Positions 1 to 8,336 of a DNA stretch of 64,000 bases are shown here, piece after piece. The stretch is from NCBI GenBank assembly GCA_052078155.1, contig JBQJBP010000001.1:558001-622000 (forward strand), in the 5' to 3' direction. Source of the DNA: CAXBMB01 sp052078155 (GTDB lineage Bacteria; Pseudomonadota; Alphaproteobacteria; Kiloniellales; DSM-21159). Both the position numbers and the translations under genes were made by a program. Position 1 is the first letter of the stretch; the number at the start of each line of letters is the position of its first letter. The notes beneath the pieces are model-generated. The model saw only the letters and a program-made list of their open reading frames with translations, was not told where the DNA came from and ran no database searches.

Positions 1-881
1 TCGCGCACTTCGCCGGCAAAATCCAGGTGAGGGGAGGCGGCCATGCCCTGGATCGGGATGACCTTGGACAGGGCCACATCGCTTTCAATATGGCCGCGAA
101 TGATGTTGAGGAAGTCGATCTGCTCCGTCTGGACCAGCCGTTTGGCGATTTCCACGCCCTCTTCCTTGCTGAGACCCTTGTCCCAGTCTTCGTCGGCCAC
201 CATGCGCAGGCCCAGTATGAAGTCCGGACCGCAGGCGGCGCGAATGGCATCCAGCACCTGATAGGTAAAGCGCAGACGGTTATCCAGAGAGCCGTTGTAG
301 CTGTCGCTTCTGAGGTTGGTGGCCGGGGACCAGAAACCATCCATCAGATGGCCGTAAGCTTCCAGTTCGATGCCATCCAGTCCGGCTTCATGCATGCGTT
401 GGGCGGCGGTGGCGTAGTCCTTGATGATGCGATCCAGATCCCAGGTTTCCGCTTCCTTGGGAAAGGCCCGGTGGGCCGGTTCGCGCACCGGGGAGGGGGC
501 CAGGACCGGCAGCCAGTCGGCTTTGTTCCAGGCTGTGCGCCGTCCCAGGTGGGTCAGCTGGATCATCACGGCGGTGCCGTGCTCGTGACATTCCTCCGTC
601 AGCCGCTTCATATAGGGGACGATTTCGTCTTTGTAGGCGTAGAGGTTGCCAAAGGCCGGGGGGGAGTCCTGCGAGACGATGGCTGATCCGGCGGTCATGG
701 TCAGGGCAATGCCACCCTTGGCCTTTTCCACATGATAAAGACGGTAGCGATCCTTGGGCATGCCGTCTTCGGAATAGGCCGGTTCGTGGGAGGTGGACAT
801 GATCCTGTTGCGCAGGGTGAGGTGTTTCAGCTGATAGGGCTGCAACAAAGGGTCGCTGTGTTTTTGACTCTGTTCACTCAC
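1..881 (-). CDS. Old Yellow Enzyme-family NADH:flavin oxidoreductase (partial, C-terminus off the left edge)
   Basis: Only the first 293 residues lie in the window. The sequence shows an FMN-binding TIM barrel of the Old Yellow Enzyme / trimethylamine dehydrogenase type: a first strand LRNRIMST (residues 23-30), QLTHLGRR (108-115), GLDGIELEAYGHL (167-179) and a FWSP..N.R.D.YNGS..NR block (183-202). The closest families I recognise are the demethylating members (dimethylglycine or N-methylproline demethylase-like), but the substrate cannot be read from the sequence, and the C-terminal half that would show an FeS/FAD extension is missing. The start is a GTG at 881, preceded by a GGAGATCAGGA ribosome-binding region. 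The first internal ATG (800) would cut away the first barrel strand, so I reject it. It is divergent from rpsB across a 522-base gap. Family is confident, substrate unknown. Confidence 0.85.
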   Translation of the reverse strand, partial: MSEQSQKHSDPLLQPYQLKHLTLRNRIMSTSHEPAYSEDGMPKDRYRLYHVEKAKGGIALTMTAGSAIVSQDSPPAFGNLYAYKDEIVPYMKRLTEECHEHGTAVMIQLTHLGRRTAWNKADWLPVLAPSPVREPAHRAFPKEAETWDLDRIIKDYATAAQRMHEAGLDGIELEAYGHLMDGFWSPATNLRSDSYNGSLDNRLRFTYQVLDAIRAACGPDFILGLRMVADEDWDKGLSKEEGVEIAKRLVQTEQIDFLNIIRGHIESDVALSKVIPIQGMAASPHLDFAGEVR

Positions 882-1403
882 CGGTCCTGATCTCCCCTGC
901 AGCGCCTGGGCTGCTTGTTCGGTCAGCAACGCATAGGTTGCCTGACCTGGTTTCTTTATCGTTGTTTGTCAGCTCTGCGGCTGTTCTTGCAGGCAAAAGT
1001 CTGATCAATGCTGTCACCGGCTTCAATCGCTTTTGCGCATTTTCAGGCCACTTTGCCGTCAAACTGATATATGAGGCAAGTAATCCAGCGTCTGGCAAAC
1101 ACCTGGCCAATACCAGGCCGGAGGAGCAGGAGGCGCTTTGTGTGAATCCCTGAAACCGATCTGACATCAGCGGCCCTGCACAGGCTGGTGGGCTGGTGTG
1201 CAGCTTTTGCTGCAGGCATTTTACCTCTTAGCCCTTGCAAGAGAGGGCCAAGAGGCGTATCACCCGCGCCTAGTAACAACCCACACACGGACCCATGCGG
1301 TGAGAAGGGGAGACATCCCTTCCGTCGTCCCGGTGTTCTCAAGGCGCTCTTGATCTTGAGAATGACTAAGGTTCGTGGCGGACTAACCGGAGAAAACAAG
1401 CCA
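882..1403. other. Intergenic region between the flavin oxidoreductase and rpsB
   Basis: This 522-base divergent gap must hold the promoters of both flanking genes. I see no convincing gene in it; the short open frames have no recognisable protein sequence. Its last 70 bases contain a hairpin listed separately, and the rest shows no strong promoter match that I can defend. Confidence 0.5.
1336..1362 (+). promoter_or_regulatory. Hairpin in the rpsB leader
   Basis: The arms TTCTCAAG (1336-1343) and CTTGAGAA (1355-1362) pair perfectly around an 11-base loop, ending 41 bases before the rpsB start codon. Ribosomal protein S2 represses its own mRNA in other proteobacteria through leader structure, so a regulatory role is plausible. 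I do not recognise this as a described alphaproteobacterial rpsB leader motif. Confidence 0.4.
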
Positions 1404-2243
1404 ATGGCGCTTCCCACATTCACCATGCGCCAGCTGCTGGAAGCTGGCATTCACTTTGGTCATACCACCCGTCGCTGGAACCCGCGCATGGCGCCGTTCC
1501 TGTTCGGCGTGCGCAACGGTGTGCACATCATCGATCTGGAACAGACCGTTCCCCTGCTGCACCAGTCCCTGGTGTTCCTACAGCAGGTTGCTGCAGGCGG
1601 CGGTCGTGTGCTGTTCGTCGGTACCAAGCGTCAGGCCAGCGACATTCTGGCTGAATCCGCCAAGCGCTGCGGTCAGTACTACGTGAACCACCGCTGGCTC
1701 GGTGGCATGATGACCAACTGGAAAACCATCTCCAACTCCATCCGTCGCCTGAAGGCTCTGGATGAGCAGCTGGCCCAGGAAAATTCCGGTCTGACCAAAA
1801 AAGAAACCCTGAACCTGACCCGCGAGCGCGACAAACTGGAACGCGCCCTGGGTGGGATCAAGGAAATGGGTGGCATTCCCGACGCCATCGTGATCATCGA
1901 CACCAACAAAGAGCAGCTGGCCATCGCCGAAGCCAACAAGCTGGGTATCCCCATTGTGGCTGTGCTGGACTCCAACTCCGACCCCGAAGGCATTGCTTAT
2001 CCTGTGCCTGGCAACGATGACGCCCTGCGCGCCATCCAGACTTACTGCGACCTGATGTCCGACGCCATTCTGGACGGCATCCAGCAGGAAGTGATCGACT
2101 CCGGTGTTGATATCGGCGCGTCAGAAGAAGCCCCTGTTGAAGCTCTGCCTGCTGAAGGTGAAGAAGCTGCTCCTGCTGCTGAAGAAGCCGCTGCTGCAGA
2201 CGCCGAGCCTGCTGCTGAAGCAGAAGCCAAAGCAGAAGCTTAA
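1404..2243 (+). CDS. rpsB: 30S ribosomal protein S2
   Basis: This is the small-subunit protein S2, which helps assemble and position the head of the 30S particle. The N-terminus (MALPTFTMRQLLEAGIHFGH) and the block around HRWLGGMMTNWKT are diagnostic of the family. The protein is 279 residues, longer than the core of about 235-240, because of an Ala/Glu-rich acidic tail from about residue 237 to the end; such tails are common in alphaproteobacterial S2. The open frame extends upstream to 1188, but S2 similarity begins at the ATG at 1404, which has GGAG 11 bases before it. It is followed by tsf in the usual rpsB-tsf pair. Confident. Confidence 0.98.
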   Translation: MALPTFTMRQLLEAGIHFGHTTRRWNPRMAPFLFGVRNGVHIIDLEQTVPLLHQSLVFLQQVAAGGGRVLFVGTKRQASDILAESAKRCGQYYVNHRWLGGMMTNWKTISNSIRRLKALDEQLAQENSGLTKKETLNLTRERDKLERALGGIKEMGGIPDAIVIIDTNKEQLAIAEANKLGIPIVAVLDSNSDPEGIAYPVPGNDDALRAIQTYCDLMSDAILDGIQQEVIDSGVDIGASEEAPVEALPAEGEEAAPAAEEAAAADAEPAAEAEAKAEA

Positions 2244-2323
2244 GACTTTTGTCTGGATCCGGTCAGCGGCCTGTTGAAGGTGCTGGCCGGAAACAGAGTT
2301 TGAGACAGGACGCAGAGCGTCAC

Positions 2324-2377
2324 AAAGGCTTCGCCTTTCACTGTCACACTGTTCGTCCCGGAGTCTGCGCGACTCCG
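2324..2377 (+). promoter_or_regulatory. Two intercistronic hairpins between rpsB and tsf
   Basis: AAAGGC-TTC-GCCTTT (2324-2338) and CGGAGTC-TGCGC-GACTCCG (2359-2377) are perfect short stems in the 170-base rpsB-tsf spacer. Neither is followed by a U-run. They may be partial terminators or mRNA-processing and stability elements that set the S2:EF-Ts ratio; that role is inference. Confidence 0.4.
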
Positions 2378-2413
2378 ACCAAGAGATGACTCCAAGTTAA
2401 CAAAGGAAAAGCA

Positions 2414-3337
2414 ATGGCTGCGATCACAGCTGCGTTGGTAAAAGACCTGCGCGTGAAGACTGGCGCCGGCATGATGGACTGTAAAAAGGCGCTGAACGAA
2501 ACCGACGGTGACCTGGAAGCCGCTGTAGACTGGCTGCGCACCAAAGGTTTGGCTGCTGCTGCCAAGAAATCCGGCCGTACGGCTGCTGAAGGCCTGGTGG
2601 GCATCGTCACCAGCGGTGCCAAAGGCGCTGTTGCCGAAGTGAACGCTGAAACCGACTTCGTTGCCCGCAACGATCAGTTCCAGGGTTTCGTCACCACTGT
2701 GGCCGGTCTGGCTCAGGATGTGGCTGATGTGGACGCGCTGAAGGCCGTCGCTTATCCCGGCGGTGAGCGCAATGTTGGTGAAGAACTGACCAACATGATT
2801 GCCACCATCGGTGAAAACATGGACCTGCGTCGTCTGACCTCTCTGGAAGTTTCCAACGGTGTGGTCAGCGGTTACGTCCACGGCCAGGTTGCGCCCGGTC
2901 TGGGTAAAATCGGTGTGCTGGTGGCTCTGGAATCCGAAGGTGATGCCGACAAACTGGCAGAACTGGGCAAACAGATCGCCATGCACGTGGCTGCTGCCAA
3001 TCCCATGGCTCTGGGCCGCGACGATGTGGACACCGCTGCTGTGGACCGCGAGCGTGAAGTTCTGTCCGAACAGGCCCGTGAAGCCGGTAAGCCTGAAGAC
3101 ATCATTGCCAAGATGGTCGAAGGCCGTCTGCGCAAGTTCTACGGTGAAGTCTGCCTGCTGGAGCAGGTCTATGTGATCGACGGCGAGCGCAAAGTTGAGC
3201 AGGTCGTCGCTGATTTTGCCAAAGAAATCGGGTCCCCCATCAAGCTGACCGGCTTTGCCCGTTACCAGCTGGGTGAAGGCATCGAAAAAGAAGAGTCCGA
3301 TTTCGCAGCTGAAGTTGCTGCCACGGTCGGCGGCTGA
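2414..3337 (+). CDS. tsf: Translation elongation factor Ts
   Basis: EF-Ts is the nucleotide exchange factor that recycles EF-Tu-GDP in the cytoplasm. The N-terminal UBA-like module has the signature KTGAGMMDCKKAL (about residues 15-27), and the core carries TDFVARND (about 80-87). The length, 307 residues, matches the full-size bacterial family. The ATG at 2414 is preceded by AAGGA at 7-11 bases. It lies downstream of rpsB and ends about 30 bases before a strong hairpin, so rpsB-tsf looks like its own transcription unit, separate from pyrH. Confidence 0.98.
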   Translation: MAAITAALVKDLRVKTGAGMMDCKKALNETDGDLEAAVDWLRTKGLAAAAKKSGRTAAEGLVGIVTSGAKGAVAEVNAETDFVARNDQFQGFVTTVAGLAQDVADVDALKAVAYPGGERNVGEELTNMIATIGENMDLRRLTSLEVSNGVVSGYVHGQVAPGLGKIGVLVALESEGDADKLAELGKQIAMHVAAANPMALGRDDVDTAAVDREREVLSEQAREAGKPEDIIAKMVEGRLRKFYGEVCLLEQVYVIDGERKVEQVVADFAKEIGSPIKLTGFARYQLGEGIEKEESDFAAEVAATVGG

Positions 3338-3365
3338 TCAGTTAGCCTTCTTTAGAGGGTGATCG

Positions 3366-3400
3366 ACAAAGAGCGAAGCGTTCTGCGCCTCGCTCTTTGT
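3366..3400 (+). terminator. Probable terminator of rpsB-tsf
   Basis: ACAAAGAGCGA (3366-3376) pairs perfectly with TCGCTCTTTGT (3390-3400), an 11-bp stem with further short pairing in the loop, 28 bases after the tsf stop codon. The downstream U-tract is short (TTTGTTG), so termination may be partial. Confidence 0.65.
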
Positions 3401-3448
3401 TGCGACTGGACCCTTGCGTTTCAGTTGTGATGCATCCTCTGACTTTTG

Positions 3449-3471
3449 AAATACGAGCTTTTTTCGTATTT
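3449..3471. repeat. Small perfect inverted repeat downstream of tsf
   Basis: AAATACGA (3449-3456) and TCGTATTT (3464-3471) form an 8-bp stem around a T-rich loop. It may be a second terminator or an operator. A 16-base sequence just downstream (3497-3512) recurs at 20857-20872 on the other strand, inside another repeat copy. Confidence 0.4.
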
Positions 3472-3585
3472 TGCGGGGTCATTTAATGGGTTCGTGCAAG
3501 ACGATAAGGCTCAATCAAAACAGGCGGAGAACGAGGCTGTTCGTCCGGATTTTCACCCGGGCAGATCGCTGTGCCCGAATTGCGC

Positions 3586-3723
3586 TAGAGCATGATCGGT
3601 TAAGTTAGTAGCGCTCTGCGCTTGTACCTAATCCGTGAATCATCCTCTAAAACACTGAAAAGAGGCAAATTCACGATTGAAGTGTTATCACGCAGTGATT
3701 CCACTTAAACCGATTTGGCTCTA
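3586..3723 (+). repeat. Miniature inverted-repeat element, copy A
   Basis: This 138-bp element begins TAGAGCATGATCGGTTAAGT and ends with the near-complementary ACTTAAACCGATTTGGCTCTA read in reverse, giving imperfect terminal inverted repeats of about 20 bp flanked by TA. Inside, CGTGAAT (3644-3650) pairs with ATTCACG (3669-3675), and CCTCT (3654-3658) with AGAGG (3661-3665). A second hairpin has nested AAGTG/CACTT and ATCAC/GTGAT arms. It sits in the 482-base tsf-pyrH gap upstream of pyrH. The rest of that gap holds the tsf terminator and, after the element, a TATAAA (3756-3761) that could be a -10 box. Other copies are at 19164, 20856, 22710, 45851 and 55473. Confidence 0.8.
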
Positions 3724-3819
3724 AAGCCGCCCGTTTCTTTTTCTGCAGTTTAGTTTATAAAAATCAGGCCCGGGTTGGTCATACAATCAGGTCGGTCGCA
3801 TCAGAGGAGCCAAGCCACC

Positions 3820-4536
3820 GTGTCCCAGTTCAAAAGAGTACTCTTGAAAGTGTCGGGCGAAGCCTTGATGGGGGACCGCGAGTACGGATTGGATCCGGAT
3901 ACCATCAACCGGGTGGCAGCAGAAATCAAAGGCGTGATCAACAGCGGTACCGAAGTGTGCCTGGTGATTGGTGGCGGCAACATTTTTCGCGGCCTCAGCG
4001 GCGCTGCCCAGGGCATGGAGCGGGCCACGGCGGACTACATGGGCATGCTGGCGACGGTGATTAACTCTCTGGCGCTGCAGAATGCTTTGGAACAGCTGGA
4101 CGTTCCCACACGGGTGCAGTCGGCCATTCCCATGGCTGCCGTATCAGAGCCCTACATTCGCCGCAAAGCCGTGCGACACATGGAAAAGGGCCGGGTTGTG
4201 ATCTTCGCAGCCGGCACAGGAAATCCCTTCTTCACCACGGACACAGCAGCGGCTCTGCGCGCGTCGGAAATGGACTGTGACGCTCTCTTTAAAGGCACGA
4301 AAGTGGACGGCGTCTATGACGCGGATCCCATGAAGGTGGCGGAAGCCAAACGCTACGACACCCTGAGCTATCTGGAGGTGCTGGCCCGTGACCTGGGGGT
4401 GATGGATCACTCGGCCATTTCTCTGTGCCGGGAAAACAACATCCCCATTGTGGTCTTTTCCATTGCCCAGCCGGGAGCTTTCGCGCAGGTTGTCGGCGGA
4501 GACGGGCTTTATACGATTGTAACCGACAAAAAATAA
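3820..4536 (+). CDS. pyrH: Uridylate kinase (UMP kinase)
   Basis: PyrH phosphorylates UMP to UDP in pyrimidine synthesis, as a hexamer of the amino-acid-kinase fold. The N-terminus FKRVLLKVSGEALMG carries the KVSGE phosphate-binding motif; GGGNIFRG and a D.TAA.RA block further along complete the family pattern. I choose the GTG at 3820 because AGGAGC lies about 10 bases before it and the resulting 238 residues match the family. The frame extends to a TTG at 3775, but the extra 15 residues are unlike any UMP kinase. It opens a plus-strand run with frr, uppS, cdsA and dxr, downstream of repeat copy A. Confidence 0.97.
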   Translation: MSQFKRVLLKVSGEALMGDREYGLDPDTINRVAAEIKGVINSGTEVCLVIGGGNIFRGLSGAAQGMERATADYMGMLATVINSLALQNALEQLDVPTRVQSAIPMAAVSEPYIRRKAVRHMEKGRVVIFAAGTGNPFFTTDTAAALRASEMDCDALFKGTKVDGVYDADPMKVAEAKRYDTLSYLEVLARDLGVMDHSAISLCRENNIPIVVFSIAQPGAFAQVVGGDGLYTIVTDKK

Positions 4537-4608
4537 CGGCAGCCGGGCTTCCGCGCTGACCACACCGACAAAACAGTACTACTGAACAGAAGAAACCGGG
4601 GCAGAACT

Positions 4609-5166
4609 ATGGCTGATGCACTCACAAGCGATTTAACCAAGCGCATGGACGGCGCTATTGATGCTTTGAAACGGGAGTTTGCAGGCCTGCGGACGGGCCG
4701 CGCTTCCAGCAATCTGCTTGATACCGTAACCGTTGAAGCCTACGGCTCCGACATGCCTTTGAATCAGGTAGCCAACGTTGGCGTGCCCGAGCCCCGCATG
4801 CTGGTGGTGTCTGTCTGGGACAAGAAGATGGTGGCGGCCGTTGAAAAGGCCATCCGCAACGCCGGTCTGGGGCTGAACCCGGCTGCTGACGGCTCTTCTG
4901 TGCGCGTGCCCATTCCTCCTTTGAGTGAAGAACGCCGTGGCGAACTGGCAAAAGTGGCCGGTCGTTATGCCGAACAGGCCCGTGTTGCTGTACGCAATGT
5001 GCGCCGCGACGGCATGGAACAGCTCAAGAAGATGGAAAAAGACCATGAGATCTCTGAAGACGAGCATCATCGTCGCGCCGACGAGGTCCAGAAGCTGACC
5101 GACACGCACATCAAGCTGGTCGATGAGACGCTGAGTCACAAAGAAGCCGAGATCATGCAAGTTTGA
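4609..5166 (+). CDS. frr: Ribosome recycling factor
   Basis: RRF splits post-termination ribosomes together with EF-G. The 185-residue length is exact for the family. Motifs visible are GLRTGRAS near residue 27, the hinge region PLNQVANVGVPEPRML, and RRDGMEQLKKMEKDHEISEDE in the C-terminal part of the three-helix domain. It follows pyrH by 72 bases and precedes uppS by 22, the order seen in most proteobacteria. Confidence 0.98.
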   Translation: MADALTSDLTKRMDGAIDALKREFAGLRTGRASSNLLDTVTVEAYGSDMPLNQVANVGVPEPRMLVVSVWDKKMVAAVEKAIRNAGLGLNPAADGSSVRVPIPPLSEERRGELAKVAGRYAEQARVAVRNVRRDGMEQLKKMEKDHEISEDEHHRRADEVQKLTDTHIKLVDETLSHKEAEIMQV

Positions 5167-5188
5167 CACCGCAAGGTGCGGTGGAAAG

Positions 5189-5917
5189 ATGGAACAGCAA
5201 AAGAACATACCGGCACACGTTGCCATTATCATGGATGGCAACGGCCGTTGGGCCAAAGCGCGCGGTCTGCCGCGGGTTGCCGGACATCGCCAGGGGGCAG
5301 AAGCCGTTCGCCGCGCCGTGAAGGCTGCTGCCAGTCTGGGGGTGCGTTATCTGACGCTCTTTAGTTTTTCTTCCGAAAACTGGCAGCGACCGGCCAGCGA
5401 GGTCGGCGATCTGATGGGCTTGCTGCGGCGTTACCTCAGCAGCGAGATCGTTGAACTGCATGATTCCAATGTGCGCCTTCAGGTGATCGGGGACCGCAGT
5501 CGTTTGTCCGACGACATTGTCAGGATGATTGAAGAAGGCGAAGAGCGGACTCGCAACAACGACAAACTGACGCTGATCATCGCGTTGAGTTATGGCGCGC
5601 GTCAGGAAATCGTCGAAGCGGCACAGCGTTTGGCTCAGTCGGTGAAAAACGGCGAATTGGCGCCGGAGGACATCACCGAAGAAGCCTTTTCTCAACGCCT
5701 CTACACCAGTGACATTCCGGACCCGGATCTCTTGATCCGAACCAGTGGCGAACAGCGGATTTCCAACTTCCTTTTGTGGCAGCTGGCCTACTCTGAGCTC
5801 TACTTTACAGAGGGTTACTGGCCGGACTTCAACGAAGATGAAATGGCCCGCGCCATTGATAACTTCCGGGGACGGGAGCGCCGTTTTGGCATGACAGTCT
5901 CTTCTGCTGGCAGTTAA
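5189..5917 (+). CDS. uppS: Undecaprenyl diphosphate synthase (cis-prenyltransferase)
   Basis: UppS adds eight isoprene units to farnesyl diphosphate to build the C55 lipid carrier for peptidoglycan and O-antigen. The catalytic aspartate lies in IMDGNGRWA (residues about 14-22), followed by GHRQGAE, the FSSENW motif near residue 70, and the C-terminal DLLIRTSGE and RISNFLLWQ blocks that bind the diphosphate. At 242 residues it has normal length. The spacer to cdsA is 220 bases and shows no further gene. Confidence 0.97.
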   Translation: MEQQKNIPAHVAIIMDGNGRWAKARGLPRVAGHRQGAEAVRRAVKAAASLGVRYLTLFSFSSENWQRPASEVGDLMGLLRRYLSSEIVELHDSNVRLQVIGDRSRLSDDIVRMIEEGEERTRNNDKLTLIIALSYGARQEIVEAAQRLAQSVKNGELAPEDITEEAFSQRLYTSDIPDPDLLIRTSGEQRISNFLLWQLAYSELYFTEGYWPDFNEDEMARAIDNFRGRERRFGMTVSSAGS

Positions 5918-6137
5918 GGTGAAGCCCGGTCTCTGAGACAGTCCTTTTGTTTGCTCTGACTGGAAATGACGTCACGATGGTCCGGCCTCAGGGCGGTGAC
6001 CAGCTCAAACGAAGTCCGGCTCTGGGCCGTTCCTGTCCCGGTCTTTCAAGATCCCATCTGAACTGGCAACGAGAAGACGCTGAAATGACAACGGACCTCG
6101 ATCAAGCCGGTAACCGTCAGAGGGAGTTAGCGACAGC

Positions 6138-6983
6138 ATGAGCAACCCGGCTCAGCCAGTAGACAGCGGCCAGCGCGCCGTCATTTTGCGAACGCTGTCC
6201 GCCTTGGTCATGGCGCCACCTGTGCTGGCTGCTTTCTATTTTGGCGCTCCTTACAGCGATCTTGTGCTTTTGCTCGCTGGCGGCGCGGCAGCCTGGGAGT
6301 ATGCCCATATGCGCGAAGGGCAGGGCGCTTTGTCACCTGTCGGCCTTGGTCTGATGGCCTGCGTCCTGATTACAGTGGGGCTGTCTGCACTGGGGATCGC
6401 GCCCTCTCTGGTGTCAGGTTACCTGGCTTTTGCAACCGTCAGTCTGGCCTTGCTGGCCTTTCTCCACAGCCGATCTTCCGGAGCCGTCAAATGGTATGCC
6501 TTTGGTGTGCTCTACATCGGCCTGCCTTTGTTCTGCCTGCAATGGCTGTTGAAGCTGGGCAGCAGCGCGCCGTCTGGTGCCGGAATTCTGATCTGGCTGC
6601 TGGTGGTGGTCTGGGCCACTGACATCGGGGCTTACATCGCCGGGCGAAGCCTGGGTGGACCCAAGCTCATTCCCGCGCTCAGCCCGAAGAAAACCTGGTC
6701 TGGTCTGATGGGTGGTATGTTGGCCGCCGGGCTTGCCGGGCACTTCCTGGCTCCTTACCTGTCCTTTACGCAGCTTCCCATGCCCTGGTTGTTGGGGGCG
6801 GGCTTGGCTGTCGTTGCGCAGGCGGGAGATTTTTTGGAGTCTGGCATGAAGCGGCATTACAATGTCAAAGATGCGTCTCAACTGATTCCCGGCCATGGCG
6901 GGGTTCTCGATCGGGTTGATGGGTTGATCACGGCTGTGCTGCTGCTGTCTTTGTTCGTTGTTTCAGGTGTAATCGTTCTATGA
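6138..6983 (+). CDS. cdsA: Phosphatidate cytidylyltransferase (CDP-diglyceride synthase)
   Basis: CdsA makes CDP-diacylglycerol from phosphatidic acid and CTP, feeding all phospholipid synthesis in the inner membrane. The protein of 281 residues has about seven to eight hydrophobic segments. The C-terminal CdsA signature is present: SPKKTWSGLMGG about 60% along, then GDFLESGMKR and DRVDGLI near the end. GAGGGAG precedes the ATG. Its last four bases overlap the dxr start (ATGA), implying translational coupling of phospholipid and isoprenoid genes. Confidence 0.95.
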   Translation: MSNPAQPVDSGQRAVILRTLSALVMAPPVLAAFYFGAPYSDLVLLLAGGAAAWEYAHMREGQGALSPVGLGLMACVLITVGLSALGIAPSLVSGYLAFATVSLALLAFLHSRSSGAVKWYAFGVLYIGLPLFCLQWLLKLGSSAPSGAGILIWLLVVVWATDIGAYIAGRSLGGPKLIPALSPKKTWSGLMGGMLAAGLAGHFLAPYLSFTQLPMPWLLGAGLAVVAQAGDFLESGMKRHYNVKDASQLIPGHGGVLDRVDGLITAVLLLSLFVVSGVIVL

Positions 6984-8215
6984 GCCGTTCCTTATCTCTT
7001 GCCACCAGTCTTTCTGATGATGACGGTCTGGCGCAGGTGCCTCAGTTGGAGCCCAAGAGGCTGACGGTCCTGGGATCAACCGGGTCGGTTGGCTGCAGCA
7101 CCCTGGATCTGGTGGCCCGCGATCGGGAGCGTTTTCAGGTTACTGCGCTGACAGCAAACTCCTCCGTCACCCGCCTGGCACAACAGGCCCGTGAGTTTCA
7201 GCCGGACCTGGCAGTGATCGCGCAGGAGTCCTGCTATCAGGACCTGAAAGAGGCTTTGTCCGGTACCGGCATTGAAGTGGCTGCGGGTCGGGAGGCGGTG
7301 GCTGAAGCGGCCGCCCGGGACAGCGACATCGTCATGGCGGCCATTGTTGGTGCAGCCGGTCTTGAACCTGTTCTGGCCGCGACCCGACGCGGTGCGGTTA
7401 TTGCTCTGGCCAACAAAGAGACCCTGGTTTGCGCCGGCAGTCTGATGACAGAGGAACTGGTGCGCCATAAAGCCCGCTTCTTACCGGTGGACAGCGAGCA
7501 CAACGCCATTTTTCAGGTCTTTGACCAAAAGCGCCGCGAAAGCATTGATAAGATCATTCTGACGGCCTCCGGTGGTCCGTTCCGCCAATCCAGCCAGGCC
7601 GAAATGGCTGCGGCAACCCCCGAACAGGCCATTGCCCATCCGGTCTGGTCCATGGGGGCAAAGATCTCAATCGATTCTGCTACCATGATGAACAAGGGGC
7701 TGGAAATCATTGAAGCACATTATCTTTTTGATCTTCCGTCCCGGCAGATTGATGTGCTGATCCATCCCCAGTCGGTGATTCACTCCATGGTGGCGTATGT
7801 GGATGGCTCGGTTCTGGCTCAGCTGGGGCAGCCGGACATGCGCACCCCCATTGCCTACGCACTGGCCTGGCCGGATCGCATGGTCGCTCCGGTGGAAACG
7901 CTTGATCTGGCGGCCATCGGTCAGCTGGAGTTTGCCAAACCCGATGAAGCGCATTTCCCGGCTCTGCGGTTGGCCCGTCAGGCTCTGGAAAGTGGCGGCA
8001 ACGCGGCCACTGTTCTCAATGCAGCCAATGAAGTGGCTGTTGCAGCCTTTCTGGAAAAGAAAATCGGTTTTCTGGACATCGCCAGGCTGGTGGAACGCTG
8101 CATGGAAAAACTGCCCAACAGCCCGTTAACCAGTCTGGCTCAGGTTTCAGAAGTGGATTTGGAGAGCCGCCGACTGGCTGAGGCGTTGATTTGCGACTTT
8201 CCTAACCAAAAATAA
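6980..8215 (+). CDS. dxr: 1-deoxy-D-xylulose-5-phosphate reductoisomerase
   Basis: DXR converts DXP to MEP, the first committed step of the non-mevalonate isoprenoid pathway; IspD and IspF of the same pathway are at 57334-58557. The NADPH site GSTGSVG lies about residue 32, after an N-terminal extension of roughly 25 residues. NKETLVCAG, the metal-site DSEHNAIFQ and SGGPFR motifs follow. The length of 411 slightly exceeds the usual 390-400. Its start overlaps cdsA by four bases. Confidence 0.97.
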   Translation: MSRSLSLATSLSDDDGLAQVPQLEPKRLTVLGSTGSVGCSTLDLVARDRERFQVTALTANSSVTRLAQQAREFQPDLAVIAQESCYQDLKEALSGTGIEVAAGREAVAEAAARDSDIVMAAIVGAAGLEPVLAATRRGAVIALANKETLVCAGSLMTEELVRHKARFLPVDSEHNAIFQVFDQKRRESIDKIILTASGGPFRQSSQAEMAAATPEQAIAHPVWSMGAKISIDSATMMNKGLEIIEAHYLFDLPSRQIDVLIHPQSVIHSMVAYVDGSVLAQLGQPDMRTPIAYALAWPDRMVAPVETLDLAAIGQLEFAKPDEAHFPALRLARQALESGGNAATVLNAANEVAVAAFLEKKIGFLDIARLVERCMEKLPNSPLTSLAQVSEVDLESRRLAEALICDFPNQK

Positions 8216-8336
8216 CGACTGTTAACTTTGCTTCAACACCTGGGCTGGGGTAGAAAAAGCAGCCTGTCCCGCTTTGTCGACCCTGTGGGAAGAGGGGGGC
8301 TGCCCGTTCTTCCGAACCGAAAGAGAATTTGGCCGT

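Noticed and set aside
1188..1403. N-terminal extension of ribosomal protein S2
   Set aside because: The upstream codons are in frame, but S2 homology and the ribosome-binding site begin at 1404.
5947..6141. A 64-codon frame between uppS and cdsA that overlaps the cdsA start by four bases
   Set aside because: It starts with TTG without a clear ribosome-binding site, has no recognisable protein sequence and is explained by chance in a GC-rich spacer.
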